From Serripes groenlandicus (taxonomy: Eukaryota > Mollusca > Bivalvia > Cardiida > Cardiidae), in contig JASEVX010000001.1 in the NCBI GenBank assembly GCA_031761405.1, forward strand, positions 44,929,669 through 44,993,668: a stretch of DNA of 64,000 nucleotides. Direction: 5' to 3'. Under the pieces are notes generated by a model. That model worked only from the letters and a program-made list of their open reading frames with translations. It searched no databases and was not told the DNA's origin. The position numbers were made by a program, and so were the translations under genes. Positions within the stretch are counted from its first letter, which is position 1, and every line of letters starts with the position of its first letter. Positions 20,738 to 31,699 of the stretch are shown here, one piece after another.

Positions 20738-22422
20738 AAGAGCTGTCGGAGGACAGCGCGCTCGACTATTCCACCGCTTATTTAAGTTACCGAGATAATG
20801 GACTCTAATGTAGTTGCATGCAAAACATTAACCACAATTTCTTAGTGGGTGATAATTTGCATTATATGCAGGATAGTGTTATTTAACATGATTATTTTCA
20901 TAGGTTTGATGATTAGATAGGGTTGTATAACCTTTCAATGGAATGCATCAAGTAGTTACTAAGATATGGACTCTTAATGTAGTTGCACGCAAACCTTTAA
21001 CCATAATTTCTAAGTAAAAAAAGGGCAACAATTTGCACCATATACAGGATAGAGTTATCTTAATTGGTTGTGTTTATAGTTGTACAATTGGGAAAGGTTG
21101 TATAAAGTTTCAATACAATTGTTCAAGTTGTTACTGAGATTACACTCTAAATGTAGTTGCAAAACTTTAACCAGAATTTCTAAGTCCAAAAAGGTCCATA
21201 ACTTGCATAAAATGCTGGTTGGTAAGGGCTGTATAACGTTTCAATGCAATGCATCAAGTAGTTACTAAGAGATGGTCTCTTTATGTAGTTGCATGCAAAA
21301 CTTTAACCAGAATTTATAAGTCCAAAAAGGCCATAACTTGCATAAAATGCAGGATAGAGTTATCATACTTGATAATCTACATAGGTGTGATAGTTGGGTA
21401 GGGTTGTATAAAGGTTCAATGCAATGCATCAAGTATATACTGAGACGTGGACTCTTAATTTAGTTGCACGCAAAACTTTAACCAGTATTTCTAAGTAAAA
21501 AAAGGGCCATAACTTGCATAAAATGCAGAATAGAGCTATCATACTTGATAATCTACACAGGTGTAATAGTTGGGTAGGGTTGTAGAAAGTTTCAATGCAA
21601 TGCAGCAAGTAAATACTGAGATATGGACTCTTAATTTAGTAGCACGCAAAACTTTAACCAGAATTTCTAAGTAAAAAAAAAGTGCCATAACTTGCCTAAA
21701 ATGCAGGATAGAGTTATCTAACTTGTTAATCTACATAGGTGTAATAGTTGGGTAGGGTTGTATAAAGGTTCAATGCAATGCATCAAGTATATACTGAGAT
21801 ATGGACTCTTAATTTAGTTGCATGCAAAACTTTAACCAGAATTTCTAAGTAAAAAAAGGGCCATAACTTGCATAAAATGCAGGATAGAGTTATCTTAGAT
21901 GATAATCTACACAGGTGTGATAGTTGGGTAGGGTTGTAGAAAGTTTCAATGCAATGCATCAAGTAAATACTGAGATATGGACTCTTAATTTAGTTGCACG
22001 CAAAACTTTAACCAGAATTTCTAAGTAAAAAAAGGGCCATAACTTGCATAAAATGCAGGATAGAGTTATCTAACTTGATAATCTACATAGGTGTGATAGT
22101 TGGGTAGTGCTGTATAAAGTTTCAATGCAATGCATCAATTAAATACTGAGATATGGACTCTTACTTTAGTTGCACGCAAAACTTTAACCAGAATTTCTAA
22201 GTAAAAAAGGGCCATAACTTGCATAAAATGCAGGATAGAGTTATCTAACTTGATAATCTACATTGGTGTGATAGTTTGGTAGGGTTGTAGAAAGTTTCAA
22301 TGCAATACATGTAGTATTTAAGAACTTGCATGCAAAACCTTAACCAAAGTGTGACGTGGACGCCGACGCCGACGCCAGGGTGAGTAGTATAGCTCTTATA
22401 TTCTTCGAATAGTCAAGCTAAA
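20738..22422 (+). mobile_element. Helitron/Pearl-like element with ~176-bp tandem array (8+ units)
   Basis: 5' acaagagctgtcggaggaca, gcgcgctcgacta. Units marked by aaaactttaacca at 21161, 21297, 21472, 21648, 21826, 22002 and 22178, with spacing 175-178 for intact units. The 3' end gacgccgacgccagggtgag, tagtatagctctta, ttcttcgaatagtcaagcta. Similarity between units is high in the middle and falls at the edges, as in homogenising satellite arrays. Confidence 0.85.
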
Positions 22423-22424
22423 AA

Positions 22425-23566
22425 TTAATGTAACCAAAAATAATGAATTCATCTCAAATTCTCAAAATCAACCAAAATAATGTTTTTTACCCCAAAAAGA
22501 AGGTCACACTCCATTATCTTCAACATACAATGTGAAAAAAGGAATAATATGTAATTATATTCCAAATATGAAAGCCCAAACACAAGTACTTATTGAGAAA
22601 AATTAAATAATTAAATGAAAATCCCAACTTGCCCTAAAACTTTAACCACCCAAAATCATGTCTTTTACCTCAAAAAGAAAGTCAAATCAGCATCTTCAGT
22701 TAACAATATGAGGAAAGGTATTATATGTAATTAAATTCCAAATATGAAAGCCCTAACACAAGTGCATATTGAGAAAAATTAAAAAATTAAATGAAAATCC
22801 CAACTTGCCCTAAAACTTTAACCACCCAAAATCATGTTTTTTACATCAAAAAGAAAGTCAAAATCAGCATCTTCAGCATACAATACGAGAAAAAGTATTA
22901 TATGTAATTATATTCCAAATATGAAGGCCCTAACACAAGTGCTTATTGAGAAAAATTAAAATCCCAACTTGCCCTAAAACTTTAACCACCCAAAATCATG
23001 GTTTTTTACCTCAAAAAGAAAGTCAAATCAGCATCTTCAGCTAACAATATGAGGAAAGATATTTTATGTAATTAAATTCCAAATATGAAAGCCCTAACAC
23101 AAGACTTAGTGCTTATTGAGAAAAGTTTAAAAAATTAAATGAAAATCCCAACTTGGCCTAAAACTTTAACCACCCAAAGTCATGTGTTTTACCTCAAAAA
23201 GAAAGTCGAAATCAGCATTTACAGCATACAATATGAGGAAAAGTATCGTATGTAATTATATTCCAAATATGAAGGCCCTAACACAAGTACTTATTGAGAA
23301 AAATTTAAAAAAAAATGAAAATCCCAACTTGCCCTAAAACTTTAACCTCCCAAAATCATGTTTTTTACCCCAAAAAGAAGGTCACACTCAGCATCTTCAG
23401 CATTCAATGTGAAGAAAGCTTAAAGGTGTAACTATATTCCAAATATGAAAGCTATAGCACAAATACTTATGAATGAAAATGCCAACTTGCCCTAAAACTT
23501 TAACCGGACGCCGACGCCGGGGCGAGTAGTAAAGCTCTAATATTCTTCGAATAGTCGAGCTAAAAA
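22425..23566 (+). mobile_element. Second ~176-bp tandem array with the same 3' end but an unrelated core
   Basis: Units are marked by taaaactttaacca at 22636, 22812, 22976, 23160, 23336 and 23494 (176, 164, 184, 176, 158). The core (cccaaaatcatgttttttac, ctcaaaaagaaagtcaaat, agcatcttcagc) differs from the neighbouring array apart from the aaaactttaacc junction. Terminus ccggacgccgacgccggggc, gaatagtcgagctaaa. No separate 5' end is visible, so it may have been joined to the 20738 element. Confidence 0.8.
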
Positions 23567-24270
23567 CTCACGATTTTCGAAATTTAAAAAAAAAAAAGAA
23601 AAAAAAAAAAAGATTTTTCTAAACAAATTGTCACTGATTTAAGTTCAAAACAATGTGTGTCTATCATTATTTTAACAAAGATTTTTCTTTCTTGGATGCA
23701 ATATGAAAAGTCATTGACATAACAGACAACTTGCTTGATTTTCTAGATAACCATAATTTAAAGGGTTTTTTAATATCAATGCATGAATTTGAAAACATGC
23801 CAAAATAATATTTAAATGCTAACATACAGTTGAAAATATTCTGTTAAATAGTAAACATTCTCAAAATGAGTCTTTTTTAATTATTTTCCTATAAATATTG
23901 AAAGTACATGTATTGTCTCCTGCATAGTTATCTTAATTCCGTTCTATCGTGAAAGTTTCTACTGTTAAATTCATCGCACTGAAAATCTCCCCCTTCAATC
24001 TCCCACTTTGAGATCATGAAACTCCCCCTTGAGAATGAGAAAAGGTTGGTAAGCATGCAAGAGTGGTTGAAGGAACATATAAAGTAACATCTAGTTACCC
24101 CGATCCCACATACAGCAACTCTGCAGCAGACGACTTTCAAAACATGCTGGCAAAAACTTGAAAATTCTCCATAAATGAGACTTTGATTACTAAATAAAGT
24201 TGAAAACATTGTGTACAGATCACAATGTATATTCTATTCTTTATCATTTATAACTGTGATTCCTGCCAAT

Positions 24271-24775
24271 TTAACCCTTTTCCACCATACAACAAATATG
24301 CAGTAGAAAACTTGGTAAACAGCTAACCCTTTCCCACATTTCGTACATACAGCAAATCGGTAGCAGATAACTTGGTAAACAGCTAACCCTTTTCCACATT
24401 TCGTACATACAGCAAATCGGTAGCAGACTTTGAAGACGTCTTGCAAAAATTTCGAGAAATCTCAATAAATGAGAGTTTAATAATAATATAGAGTTGAAAA
24501 ATGTGCTGCAAAAGGAGAAATTGTTCATCATGAGAAATTTCTCCTTTTGTCACAATATTTTCAAAAGTCGTCTGCTGAAGAGACATAACAAGAGCACCGC
24601 GTACGGCACAGACGCTAGACTGATAGAAAACAGAAAAGAAAAAAAAGCTGAGCTAAACAAAAAACCTTAACCGGACGACCACGCCGTCGCCGCCGACCAA
24701 GCCAGGGTCATGACAATAGCTCTCATTTTTTTCAAAAGTTGAGCTAAAAAAGCATCTGTATGTATGTTTCAAAAC
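24271..24775. mobile_element. TTAA MITE with internal tandem duplication and nested CTAA-ended element
   Basis: TTAA at 24271. A ~61-bp unit (aacagctaacccttt...cggtagcagataacttggta) is present twice (24317-24377, 24378-24437). Hairpin core gagaaattgttcatcatgag. The right end is split by the 24586-24747 insertion after ctgctgaagagacat and resumes as aagcatctgtatgt. An older copy lies at 24095-24230. Confidence 0.8.
24586..24747 (+). mobile_element. Helitron-like agagcaccgcgtacggc element, nested in a MITE
   Basis: acaagagcaccgcgtacggc to agttgagctaa (CTAA 24744-24747). Divides the subterminal region of the MITE at 24271. The gcc tract is short (gccgtcgccgcc). Confidence 0.8.
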
Positions 24776-25051
24776 ACTAATATTTGGCAATACAGATTTA
24801 AAGGACCATACAGTTAGCATTACATACAATCAAAGTCAAAGGCTAAAAGACTGGTGGACAGGCAATAAGAGGTATTCCTTCAAAGTCACCCTGCCTTACA
24901 TGCAGGCAAATCAAAAACTTATCAGTCTGTAGAAAGGAGACTGCTGTTACAGAGGCTTGTCAAAGTCTTCAGTGTTTGTCTATAGAGAAAGACGTTGTTC
25001 CCTTTGGAAGAAAAATCTTAATGAGTAGTATTTGAGATAATATTATAAGCA

Positions 25052-25282
25052 TTAACCCTTTCCTGCATGCAGATGCGTTTTGACTGATTTGCAGAAGATG
25101 ACTTCTGAAAACATTGTGGCAAACAGAGAAATTACTTATAATCAGCAATATCTCATTTTGCCATACTGTTTTTCACTCTATTTTTATATATAATAAGTAT
25201 TCCTCCATTTATAGAGATTTCCAACATTTGCCTTGATGATTTTAAAGTCGTCTGCTGCCGATAGGCTGTATTTGGAAAAGAT
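25052..25282. mobile_element. TTAA MITE downstream of exon 17
   Basis: TTAA 25052, ccctttcctgcatgcagatg, core gaaattacttataatcagca, right end tctgctgccgataggctgta, tttggaaaag without TTAA. Confidence 0.85.
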
Positions 25283-25339
25283 GAGATCTCCGATATGTTG
25301 TAGGTTTGTTACGGAAACATGGTTTCATGATCAACTTAC

Positions 25340-25437
25340 CAATCGTATTCTCAAATCCGGAAATGATCTGTCTAATTCCCAGCTTAAAGTCCTGTTCATT
25401 GGGAGACAAACTAACAAAGGCTTTACCAGGCAACTTC
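25340..25437 (-). CDS. Dynein heavy chain exon 17 (LSPNEQDFKLGIRQIISGF)
   Basis: 98 nt: 1 nt + 32 codons + 1 nt, KLPGKAFVSLSPNEQDFKLG then IRQIISGFENTI. It restores alignment with DNAH6-type tails ('EPSLEDFLDGILGAVNH', from memory). The acceptor is gtgcttacag and the donor ATTG/gtaagt. The exon is sandwiched between two TTAA MITEs: one terminus lies 27 bp upstream of the acceptor and another element ends about 58 bp past the donor. Confidence 0.92.
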
Positions 25438-25464
25438 CTGTAAGCACAAATGAAGGCATAACAT

Positions 25465-25693
25465 TTAACCCTTTCCCACCTGCAGACGCATTTTGACTCA
25501 ATAGCAGCAGACGACTTTTGAAAAAATTGTGGCCAATGTTGAAATTACTCATGATGAGCAATTTCACTTTTGGCCACAAAGTTTTCAACTTTACTTAACA
25601 ATTAAGCTATCTTTTATGGAGATTGTTCAGGGTTTTTTCACCATGGTTTCAAAGTAATCTGCTGCATATTTGCTGTATGTGGGAAAGAGTTAA
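25465..25693. mobile_element. TTAA MITE 27 bp upstream of the exon 17 acceptor
   Basis: TTAA at both ends (25465-25468, 25690-25693), cccacctgcagacgcatttt, core gaaattactcatgatgagca, right gctgtatgtgggaaagagttaa. Similar to the 17385 copy (ggccaa core), so same subfamily. Confidence 0.9.
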
Positions 25694-26004
25694 TAAGAGG
25701 GTTCCAAGGAAAATATGTGTCATCTGCCAAAATGTCATTAAGTGAAAGCATGACTAACAAACAGAAAGATTGACATATGATGCAGATCTCTATGTGTCTT
25801 CCTGAAAATGCAGATAAGACATACAGTGTGCAGATTTAATCAGTCAAAGCACATTTTGTTGGCACTTTGAATGTCTTCATAAGGAATGATTGTATTGTTT
25901 CAAAATGTTTATTTGAGCTTCAAACTTGTTTGTGTCTTGTACTCAAAAAAATATCTTGGTAAGACCTTTCTTTTGAGATCCATTACATAGGGGGGCTCTG
26001 TATA

Positions 26005-26234
26005 TTAACCCTTTCCCACATATAAACGCTTTCTGACGCTTCTGCAGCAGATGGCTTTTTGAAAACATGGCGACAAAAGAAGAAATTGCTCAAAACGAGC
26101 AATTTCTCCTTTTGTCACCATGTTTTCAACTCTATTGAATTATTGTTCTATCATTTAAAGGGATTTTCTGTGCTTTTGCCTAGATGCTTTTAAAATCGAC
26201 TGTCGCAGATTTGTTGTATGTGGGAAAGGGTTAA
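26005..26234. mobile_element. Intact TTAA MITE (230 bp)
   Basis: Perfect TTAA at 26005-26008 and 26231-26234, ends ccctttcccacatataaac / gttgtatgtgggaaaggg, and core gaaattgctcaaaacgagca. One of the best-preserved copies. Confidence 0.93.
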
Positions 26235-26494
26235 GAGATTTTGTAGAGAAAAGATGAGTTTATATTCCTCCTTGCTTTAAATTCTACTTTGAACAAGTTA
26301 AATACAGACTGGGAGCTCTCAGACAGCTGGTTAGATAGATGCATTAATCATTTTCCATGTACAGATGCATTTCAACACATCGGCATCAGACTCTAATGCC
26401 TTCTCAAAACATTGTCAAGAACTGATGTTAGAGGACAAAACTTAAATACATAAAAACTTCAAACATAAATGTTAACATTTGACATTTTACAGAT

Positions 26495-26870
26495 CAAATG
26501 AATCCCTTTCCACATACAACAAATCTACAGCAGACGACTTTGAAAACATCTAGGCAAAAATATTGAAATTTTCTCACAAGTGAAAGTTCAATCATTGAAT
26601 AGAGTTCAAAACATTGTGGCACAAGAGAAGTTGGTCATTATTAGCAATTACTTCTTTTGCAACAATTTATCAAAAGTCGATTGCTGCAGATGTGTAAAAA
26701 AGTTTCTGCAAGTCTGAAAGAATTAATCCACTCCAACAGACTACCTTTGTAACAATAATTTCAATGATTTCAACTTCATTCAATAACTGTTCTTTCATTG
26801 CGAAGATAATTACAAAGTCATCGTCTGCAAATCTGCTGTAAGTAAGGTAGAGAGTTAAAAAATACTTCTG
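26495..26870. mobile_element. TTAA MITE plus fragment
   Basis: 26495-26726: ccctttccacatacaacaaa, core gaagttggtcattattagca, end gtctgaaagaattaa. A second half-copy (26740-26860: caataatttcaatgatttca ... gtcatcgtctgcaaatctgc) follows. Confidence 0.75.
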
Positions 26871-27029
26871 CAGCAGTTTGCTTTAAAAACATTTTAAGAA
26901 AAGGAGAATTTTTTCAATATGAACATTTCCTGTTCCAACAATGATAATACATAACTCAGATTTTCATAAATAGCTTACAACTGACTAGACATCTATTATT
27001 CTATAGCCACAAGAAAATAAACTACTCAC

Positions 27030-27153
27030 TTTTTATCATCTGGGTAGGCGAGGTCCTCCCCACTACCAGACTCATCATCATTCTCATCCCCTGACTCCGA
27101 CTCCCCTTCATCACCTGACTCACCAGAACCAGAACCAGAACCAGACTCAGTAC
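27030..27153 (-). CDS. Dynein heavy chain exon 16 (Ser-Gly/Glu-Asp low complexity)
   Basis: 124 nt: 2 nt + 40 codons + 2 nt. TESGSGSGSGESGDEGESES then GDENDDESGSGEDLAYPDDK. The (SG)n run comes from a ggttct hexamer repeat, followed by an acidic run. The acceptor is catcaacag and the donor AAAAA/gtgagt. It is certainly disordered and strongly acidic. Although composition alone could be chance, phase matches at both ends and exon 17 continues the family alignment. Confidence 0.85.
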
Positions 27154-27159
27154 CTGTTG

Positions 27160-27580
27160 ATGAGATACCATCAATTATTAGTTATCTCACAAGAAAACAG
27201 ATCTTCAAGATTTAGGAAGCAATGAAGAACAAGCCAAGACTGCATCTCAGTCTGTTGTTTTTGTATGTTTCTCATATAGAAAAAGCTCTACCTCACTAAT
27301 CTTGAAGATAATAAAGCTAATCTACTTCAATTAACTTTTTTGTTTATAGTATAAAATAATATGTTGAGCAGTGCCACAACATAACAAACTCTCATAGCTT
27401 TTAGTCCAAGGCAATAAGAACCAAGATGCATATTAGCATTATTATTATTTTCTCACATAATCCTTCTGTGATGATTGTATGAGTGAAGAACTGCCCAGAG
27501 ATCAGGATCAGGATCTTCACTCACAGAAAAGCACTGAAAGTTGGTTTTCCCATTGTCTGGCTGATATTTTTGTGTGAAAA
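27160..27580. other. Unassigned intron sequence
   Basis: Between exon 16 and the MITE at 27581. AT-rich unique-looking sequence, with no repeat, exon or conserved motif recognised. Similar unassigned intron stretches of more than 300 bases: 240-860, 7040-7580, 12715-12970, 13100-13710, 30320-30744, 33740-34090, 37235-37840, 43385-44320, 45125-45670, 53450-53810 and 56380-56790. Confidence 0.6.
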
Positions 27581-27802
27581 TTAACCTTTTCCCACATATA
27601 ATAAATCTGCAGCAGACGACTTTCGTAACAGTTTGGTAAAAGTATGCAAATTCTCTATTGAAGACGATACAATCATTGAAAAGTTAAAAATATTGTGCTA
27701 AATAAAACAAGAGCACCGCGTACGGCACAAACGCTCGACTGATATGGAGAAGACAGAAAGAAAAAAAAATGAGCTAAACAAAAAACCTTAACCGGACGAC
27801 CA

Positions 27803-27849
<47 letters not shown>

Positions 27850-27990
27850 GGGTCATGACAATAGCTCTCATTTTTTTCAAAAGTCAAGCTAAAAATTGCT
27901 TGTTTTGAGCAATTTCTCCTTTTGCCACAACATTTTCAAAAGGCTTTTTCTGCAAATTCGTAAAAAAAATCTGCAGGTCGGAAAGGGTTG
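27581..27990. mobile_element. TTAA MITE split by a CTAA-ended element
   Basis: Left TTAA 27581, cttttcccacatataataaa, gcagcagacgactttcgtaa. Interrupted at 27706-27892. Resumes attgcttgttttgagcaatt and ends gcaggtcggaaaggg (27988). The insertion fell in the hairpin core. Confidence 0.85.
27706..27892 (+). mobile_element. Helitron-like agagcaccgcgtacggc element with expanded (gcc)n
   Basis: acaagagcaccgcgtacggc to gtcaagctaa (CTAA 27889-27892). It carries about 15 consecutive gcc units at 27803-27848, against four to five in the 19011 copy, so the tract is length-variable. Confidence 0.85.
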
Positions 27991-28203
27991 TTATATGGTT
28001 CTATAAATGTAATCTTCATGTTTGTGTGTGTAATAAATGAGTGCAAGTGTGTTATTAGCTGGTAAAATCACAAGGGATAAGAATTCTCATATGAAACATT
28101 CAATGTTAAATCAATACTATATTAAGTATACAACAGATGATAATTTATGTAATTTCCCGAAACTTACTTAATATTTTGATAAAACAGCTGTGTTTATGGC
28201 ACT

Positions 28204-28422
28204 TTAACCCTTTCCCAGATAGAAACGCTTTCTGAAGCCTCTGCAGCTGACATCTTTTGAAAACAGTGTGACAAATGGAGAAATTGCTCAACATGAGCAA
28301 TTTCTTCTTATGCCACAATGTTTTCAACTGTATTCAATAGTTACATATTCATTTGAAGAAATTTTCCATACTTTTGTCTAAATGTTTTCAAAGCAGATTT
28401 GTTGTATGTGGGAAAGGGTTAA
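28204..28422. mobile_element. Intact TTAA MITE
   Basis: TTAA at 28204-28207 and 28419-28422, ends ccctttcccagatagaaacg / gttgtatgtgggaaaggg, core gaaattgctcaacatgagca. Slightly shortened on the right (one subterminal block lost). A decayed copy follows at 28880-29035. Confidence 0.9.
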
Positions 28423-28496
28423 TTATGTGAATAGGTATCGCAGTAAAGGTGATGACATAGGATTTGTTGTTGTTTCTTGTCATCCAGGTAACTGAT

Positions 28497-28785
28497 TGAT
28501 TGGGGTTTAATGCCGTTTTTAACCATTTCTCAGTTATATCACGACGGCCAGTTCAACTACTCATGCATTTCCTGGTTTTCTCACACCAGTACTCCACACA
28601 AAAATCTTCCCAAGCAACTGGCTGCTTTTCCACACGCCCATTGGTGGAAGACGAATGACACATGTCGCATTGACTTTTGTCAATCGTCGGAAAGAAAGTT
28701 GGCCGAGCTGGGATTCAAACTCACAACCCTTGGATTGACAGCCCACGTCGCTACCGACTGAGCTACCGGGGCTCGACTCCAGGTA
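28497..28785 (-). mobile_element. tRNA-derived SINE
   Basis: Minus strand: gccccggtagctcagtcggt (A box), then gggttgtgagtttgaatccc (B box) in a tRNA-like head, a body with tgactttt/gtcaatg, gtactggtgtgagaaaacca, and a 3' end in ggcattaaaccccaatcaat with a short tandem tail. About 290 bp, typical of a tRNA-SINE. Relatives at 43090-43380 (full but older), 50545-50725 (partial) and 55755-55940. Confidence 0.85.
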
Positions 28786-29285
28786 ACTGATAAAATCCCA
28801 TCAGAATTAAACTATAACTCTTCTTAATATATAGATATGTATTTATATATCAGGGTAGTTTCCTAACATACTAGTAAATATCAACTCTTTCTCTCATATA
28901 GATGCTTTCTGATGCTTCTTTTGACAAACATTTTTTCAACTTTTTTCAAGAATTCTTTTCACATTTAAAAATTGTCAATATCTTTGAGTAAATGTTTACA
29001 AATTCGTCAGCTGCAGATTTGTTGCATATGAAATATTTTTTGTAAACTACTTTAATGTAATCTATTCATTTGAAATGTCACACATTTAATAGATTTTTAC
29101 CGTAAAAAAGCAGGCATTAGAAAATCAAACAAAAATTTTCAAAGGAATACATGTGTCATCTGCAAATAAGTTAGTAAGTAAAATTGTGATGGACAGACAG
29201 ACAATGGATAAGTGATCCCTATGTTTACCCTACCAAACAGGTCAGAGAAATGATATTTTAACAATAAATCACACACACAAAATAA

Positions 29286-30317
29286 ACAAGAGGGCCATGA
29301 GGCCCTGGAATCGCTCACCTGAGAATGGGCTATTTAAGACTTAACTCTTTCGGCACCAATGGCAATATCAAGACAAACTTTCTCACAAAATGTCAAAAAT
29401 GCAATCTAGTGATAACTAGATTGTTCTACAATTTGGCCTAGTGACCTAGTTGTTGACATGACCTGACCCATATTCGAACTTGGCCTAGATATCACTAAGA
29501 CAAACATTCTAACAAAGTTTCAACATGCTCACACCAAACATGTGGCTTCCCGAGTGTTAACAAGATTTCCCTTAAATTTGGCCTAGTGACCTAGTTTTTG
29601 ACAGGACATGACCCATATTTGAACATGGCCTAGATATCATCAGGACAAACTTTCTGATTAAGTTTCAACATGCTCAAAATTTAAAATGCGGCTTCAAGAG
29701 TGAAAAAAGATTTTACTTTTCACCTGACATTACCCATATTCGAACTTGGCCTAGATATCATCAAGAAAAACTTTCTGATAAAGTTTCAACATGCTCAAGT
29801 TCAAAATGCGGTTTCAAGAGTGTTAACAAGATTTTCCTTAAATTTAGCCTAGTGACCTAGTTTTTGACCCGACATGACCCAGTTTCGAACTTGACCTAGA
29901 TATCACTAAGACAAATTTTCCAACATAGTTTCAACATGCTTAAGCCAAAAATGTGGCTTCCAGTGTCAACAAGATTTTTCTTAAATTTGGCCTAGTGACC
30001 GGACATGACCCATATTTGAACTTGGCCTATATATCATCAAGACAAACTGTCTGACAATTTCAAGTTTAAAATGTGGCTTCCAGAGTGTTAACAAGATTTT
30101 CATTTAATTTGGCCTTGTGACCTAGTTTTTGACCCAACATGACCCAGTTTCAAGCTTGGCCTAGATTTGATCGAGATATATGTTCTGATAAACTTTCATG
30201 AAGATTGGATGCAAATTGTTGCCTCTAGAGTGTTAACAAGCAAATGTTGACGACGGACGACGGACAAAAGGCGATCACAAAAACTCACCTTGAGCACTTT
30301 GTGCTCTGGTGAGCTAA
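29286..30317 (+). mobile_element. Helitron-like element (acaagagggcc type), core of ~100-160-bp imperfect repeats
   Basis: 5' acaagagggccatgaggccc, tggaatcgctcacctgaga. The core repeats ggcctagtgacctagttttt, gacatgacccatattcgaac, ttggcctagatatcat, tcaagacaaactttctgat six or so times. The 3' end gacgacggacgacggacaaa, ggcgatcacaaaaactcacc, hairpin gagcactttgtgctc, ggtgagctaa. Same termini as 11715 with another core. Confidence 0.82.
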
Positions 30318-30748
30318 AAAGCAATAACCTCATAACATAAATGAACAATACAAAGACAAGAAACCAAGTGATTGAAAATTAATTTCAAGATGTTTAAGTA
30401 CTTTGTAAAAACAAAAGAATAAAAGAACAGATTAGGCAATATTTCATTCTATCACTCAATGTTTAAATAACATAAAATACATATGAATCAAACATTGCGG
30501 GAAAAGTAGCAGTGATTATCTTATCCCCAGCAAACAAAAATAAATATTCAGTTTCTTTTGCTCGGATATTTTTGACGTTGGCGAGTCCACCACATTTTTT
30601 CAGAAATAAGGTTTCAAACATTGCATTATGAGATAACAATAGAATTCAGAAAGCAATGAAATAAATCAAGCAGCAAATTTTCTAATGTATGTACATACCG
30701 CTAACTTTCACTTTAGGTACTAGATATTAAAATAAACCATCTGTTTAA

Positions 30749-31278
30749 AGGGACTGAACACCATAATGGTCCAAAATTGTTATATTTTATACTTATTCAT
30801 ATAATCCACAATACGTTGATATATATGTAACGGAATGTTGTAGAAGGTCGTACTAGTCTTGTTTTTCATTAGGAAATAAGCAGTTAAAAAAACGTCCGCT
30901 CCGTGTTTTCCCGTTTAAAAATACCGTGGATTTTCATCTGCTCATTTGAATTTGTGGATTCAATTTGGCATTCTCTAACACTATCGACTCATTACATTCA
31001 TGTATGCGTGAGTGTAAGGAACGATAACTCTGCGAAGGAGATTGTCAATTCGGTTTTAGTGATCACGTGATAAATATTTTTAGATTTACTGGGTTACTTA
31101 CCCAGTAGATTTTACAATGCAAAATAACGAAAAATCTCCGCAATATTAATAGTGTGCATATATTGTAGTACATCAGTCAGCAAATCTCAATGCCGTACAT
31201 GCAAAAACATCAAGGTAATAGCAATGTTTAACAATTTTCTTTTTTTCCCGCTTTTTTCTCATATGGGATTCAGTCCCT
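30749..31278. mobile_element. 530-bp TTAA-flanked element, ends AGGGACTGAA
   Basis: TTAA at 30745-30748 and 31279-31282, terminal agggactgaacacc / ggattcagtccct. A TTAA duplication occurs in piggyBac and Kolobok families; the termini differ from the common MITE, so this is a separate family. No coding capacity seen. Confidence 0.75.
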
Positions 31279-31350
31279 TTAAAGCAGTATTTACCTGTTG
31301 ATTTTTTTTACAGTTCTCAGCATTGAAACATCAAAACTGTTCACGCATAA

Positions 31351-31582
31351 TTAACCCTTTCCCTCATAAAGACGCTTTCTGATGCCTCTGCAGCAGACAG
31401 CTTTTTGAAAACATGTCGACAAAAGAAGACATTGCTCACAATGAGCAATTTCTCCTTTTGTCACGATGTTTTCAACTCTATTCAATTATTGTACTTTCAT
31501 TTAAAGTGAGTTTCCAAAAAAAAAATCTGGTATGATTTCAAAGTTGTTTGCCGCAGACTTGTTGCATTTGGGAAAGGGTTAA
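31351..31582. mobile_element. Intact TTAA MITE
   Basis: TTAA 31351-31354 and 31579-31582, ends ccctttccctcataaagacg / gttgcatttgggaaaggg, core gacattgctcacaatgagca. The left end belongs to the 'ccctcat' subfamily. Confidence 0.92.
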
Positions 31583-31699
31583 GATATAGGCTTGAAACTA
31601 TAGTTGGAAAAAAAGAAATTGCTTAAAATAAGCTCATTCTCCATTTCCACAATGCTTTTAAACATGGTATTCCTCAGAGGCAAGAGAAATGTTCTGTAT

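Noticed and set aside
20738..23566. Centromeric satellite
   Set aside because: The arrays are short (6-9 units) and bounded by mobile-element ends inside a gene intron.
24234..24586. Overlapping 60-90 codon frames with repeated YRFAVCTKCGKGLAVYQV
   Set aside because: Translation of the 61-bp tandem duplication inside a TTAA MITE, not a Cys-repeat protein.
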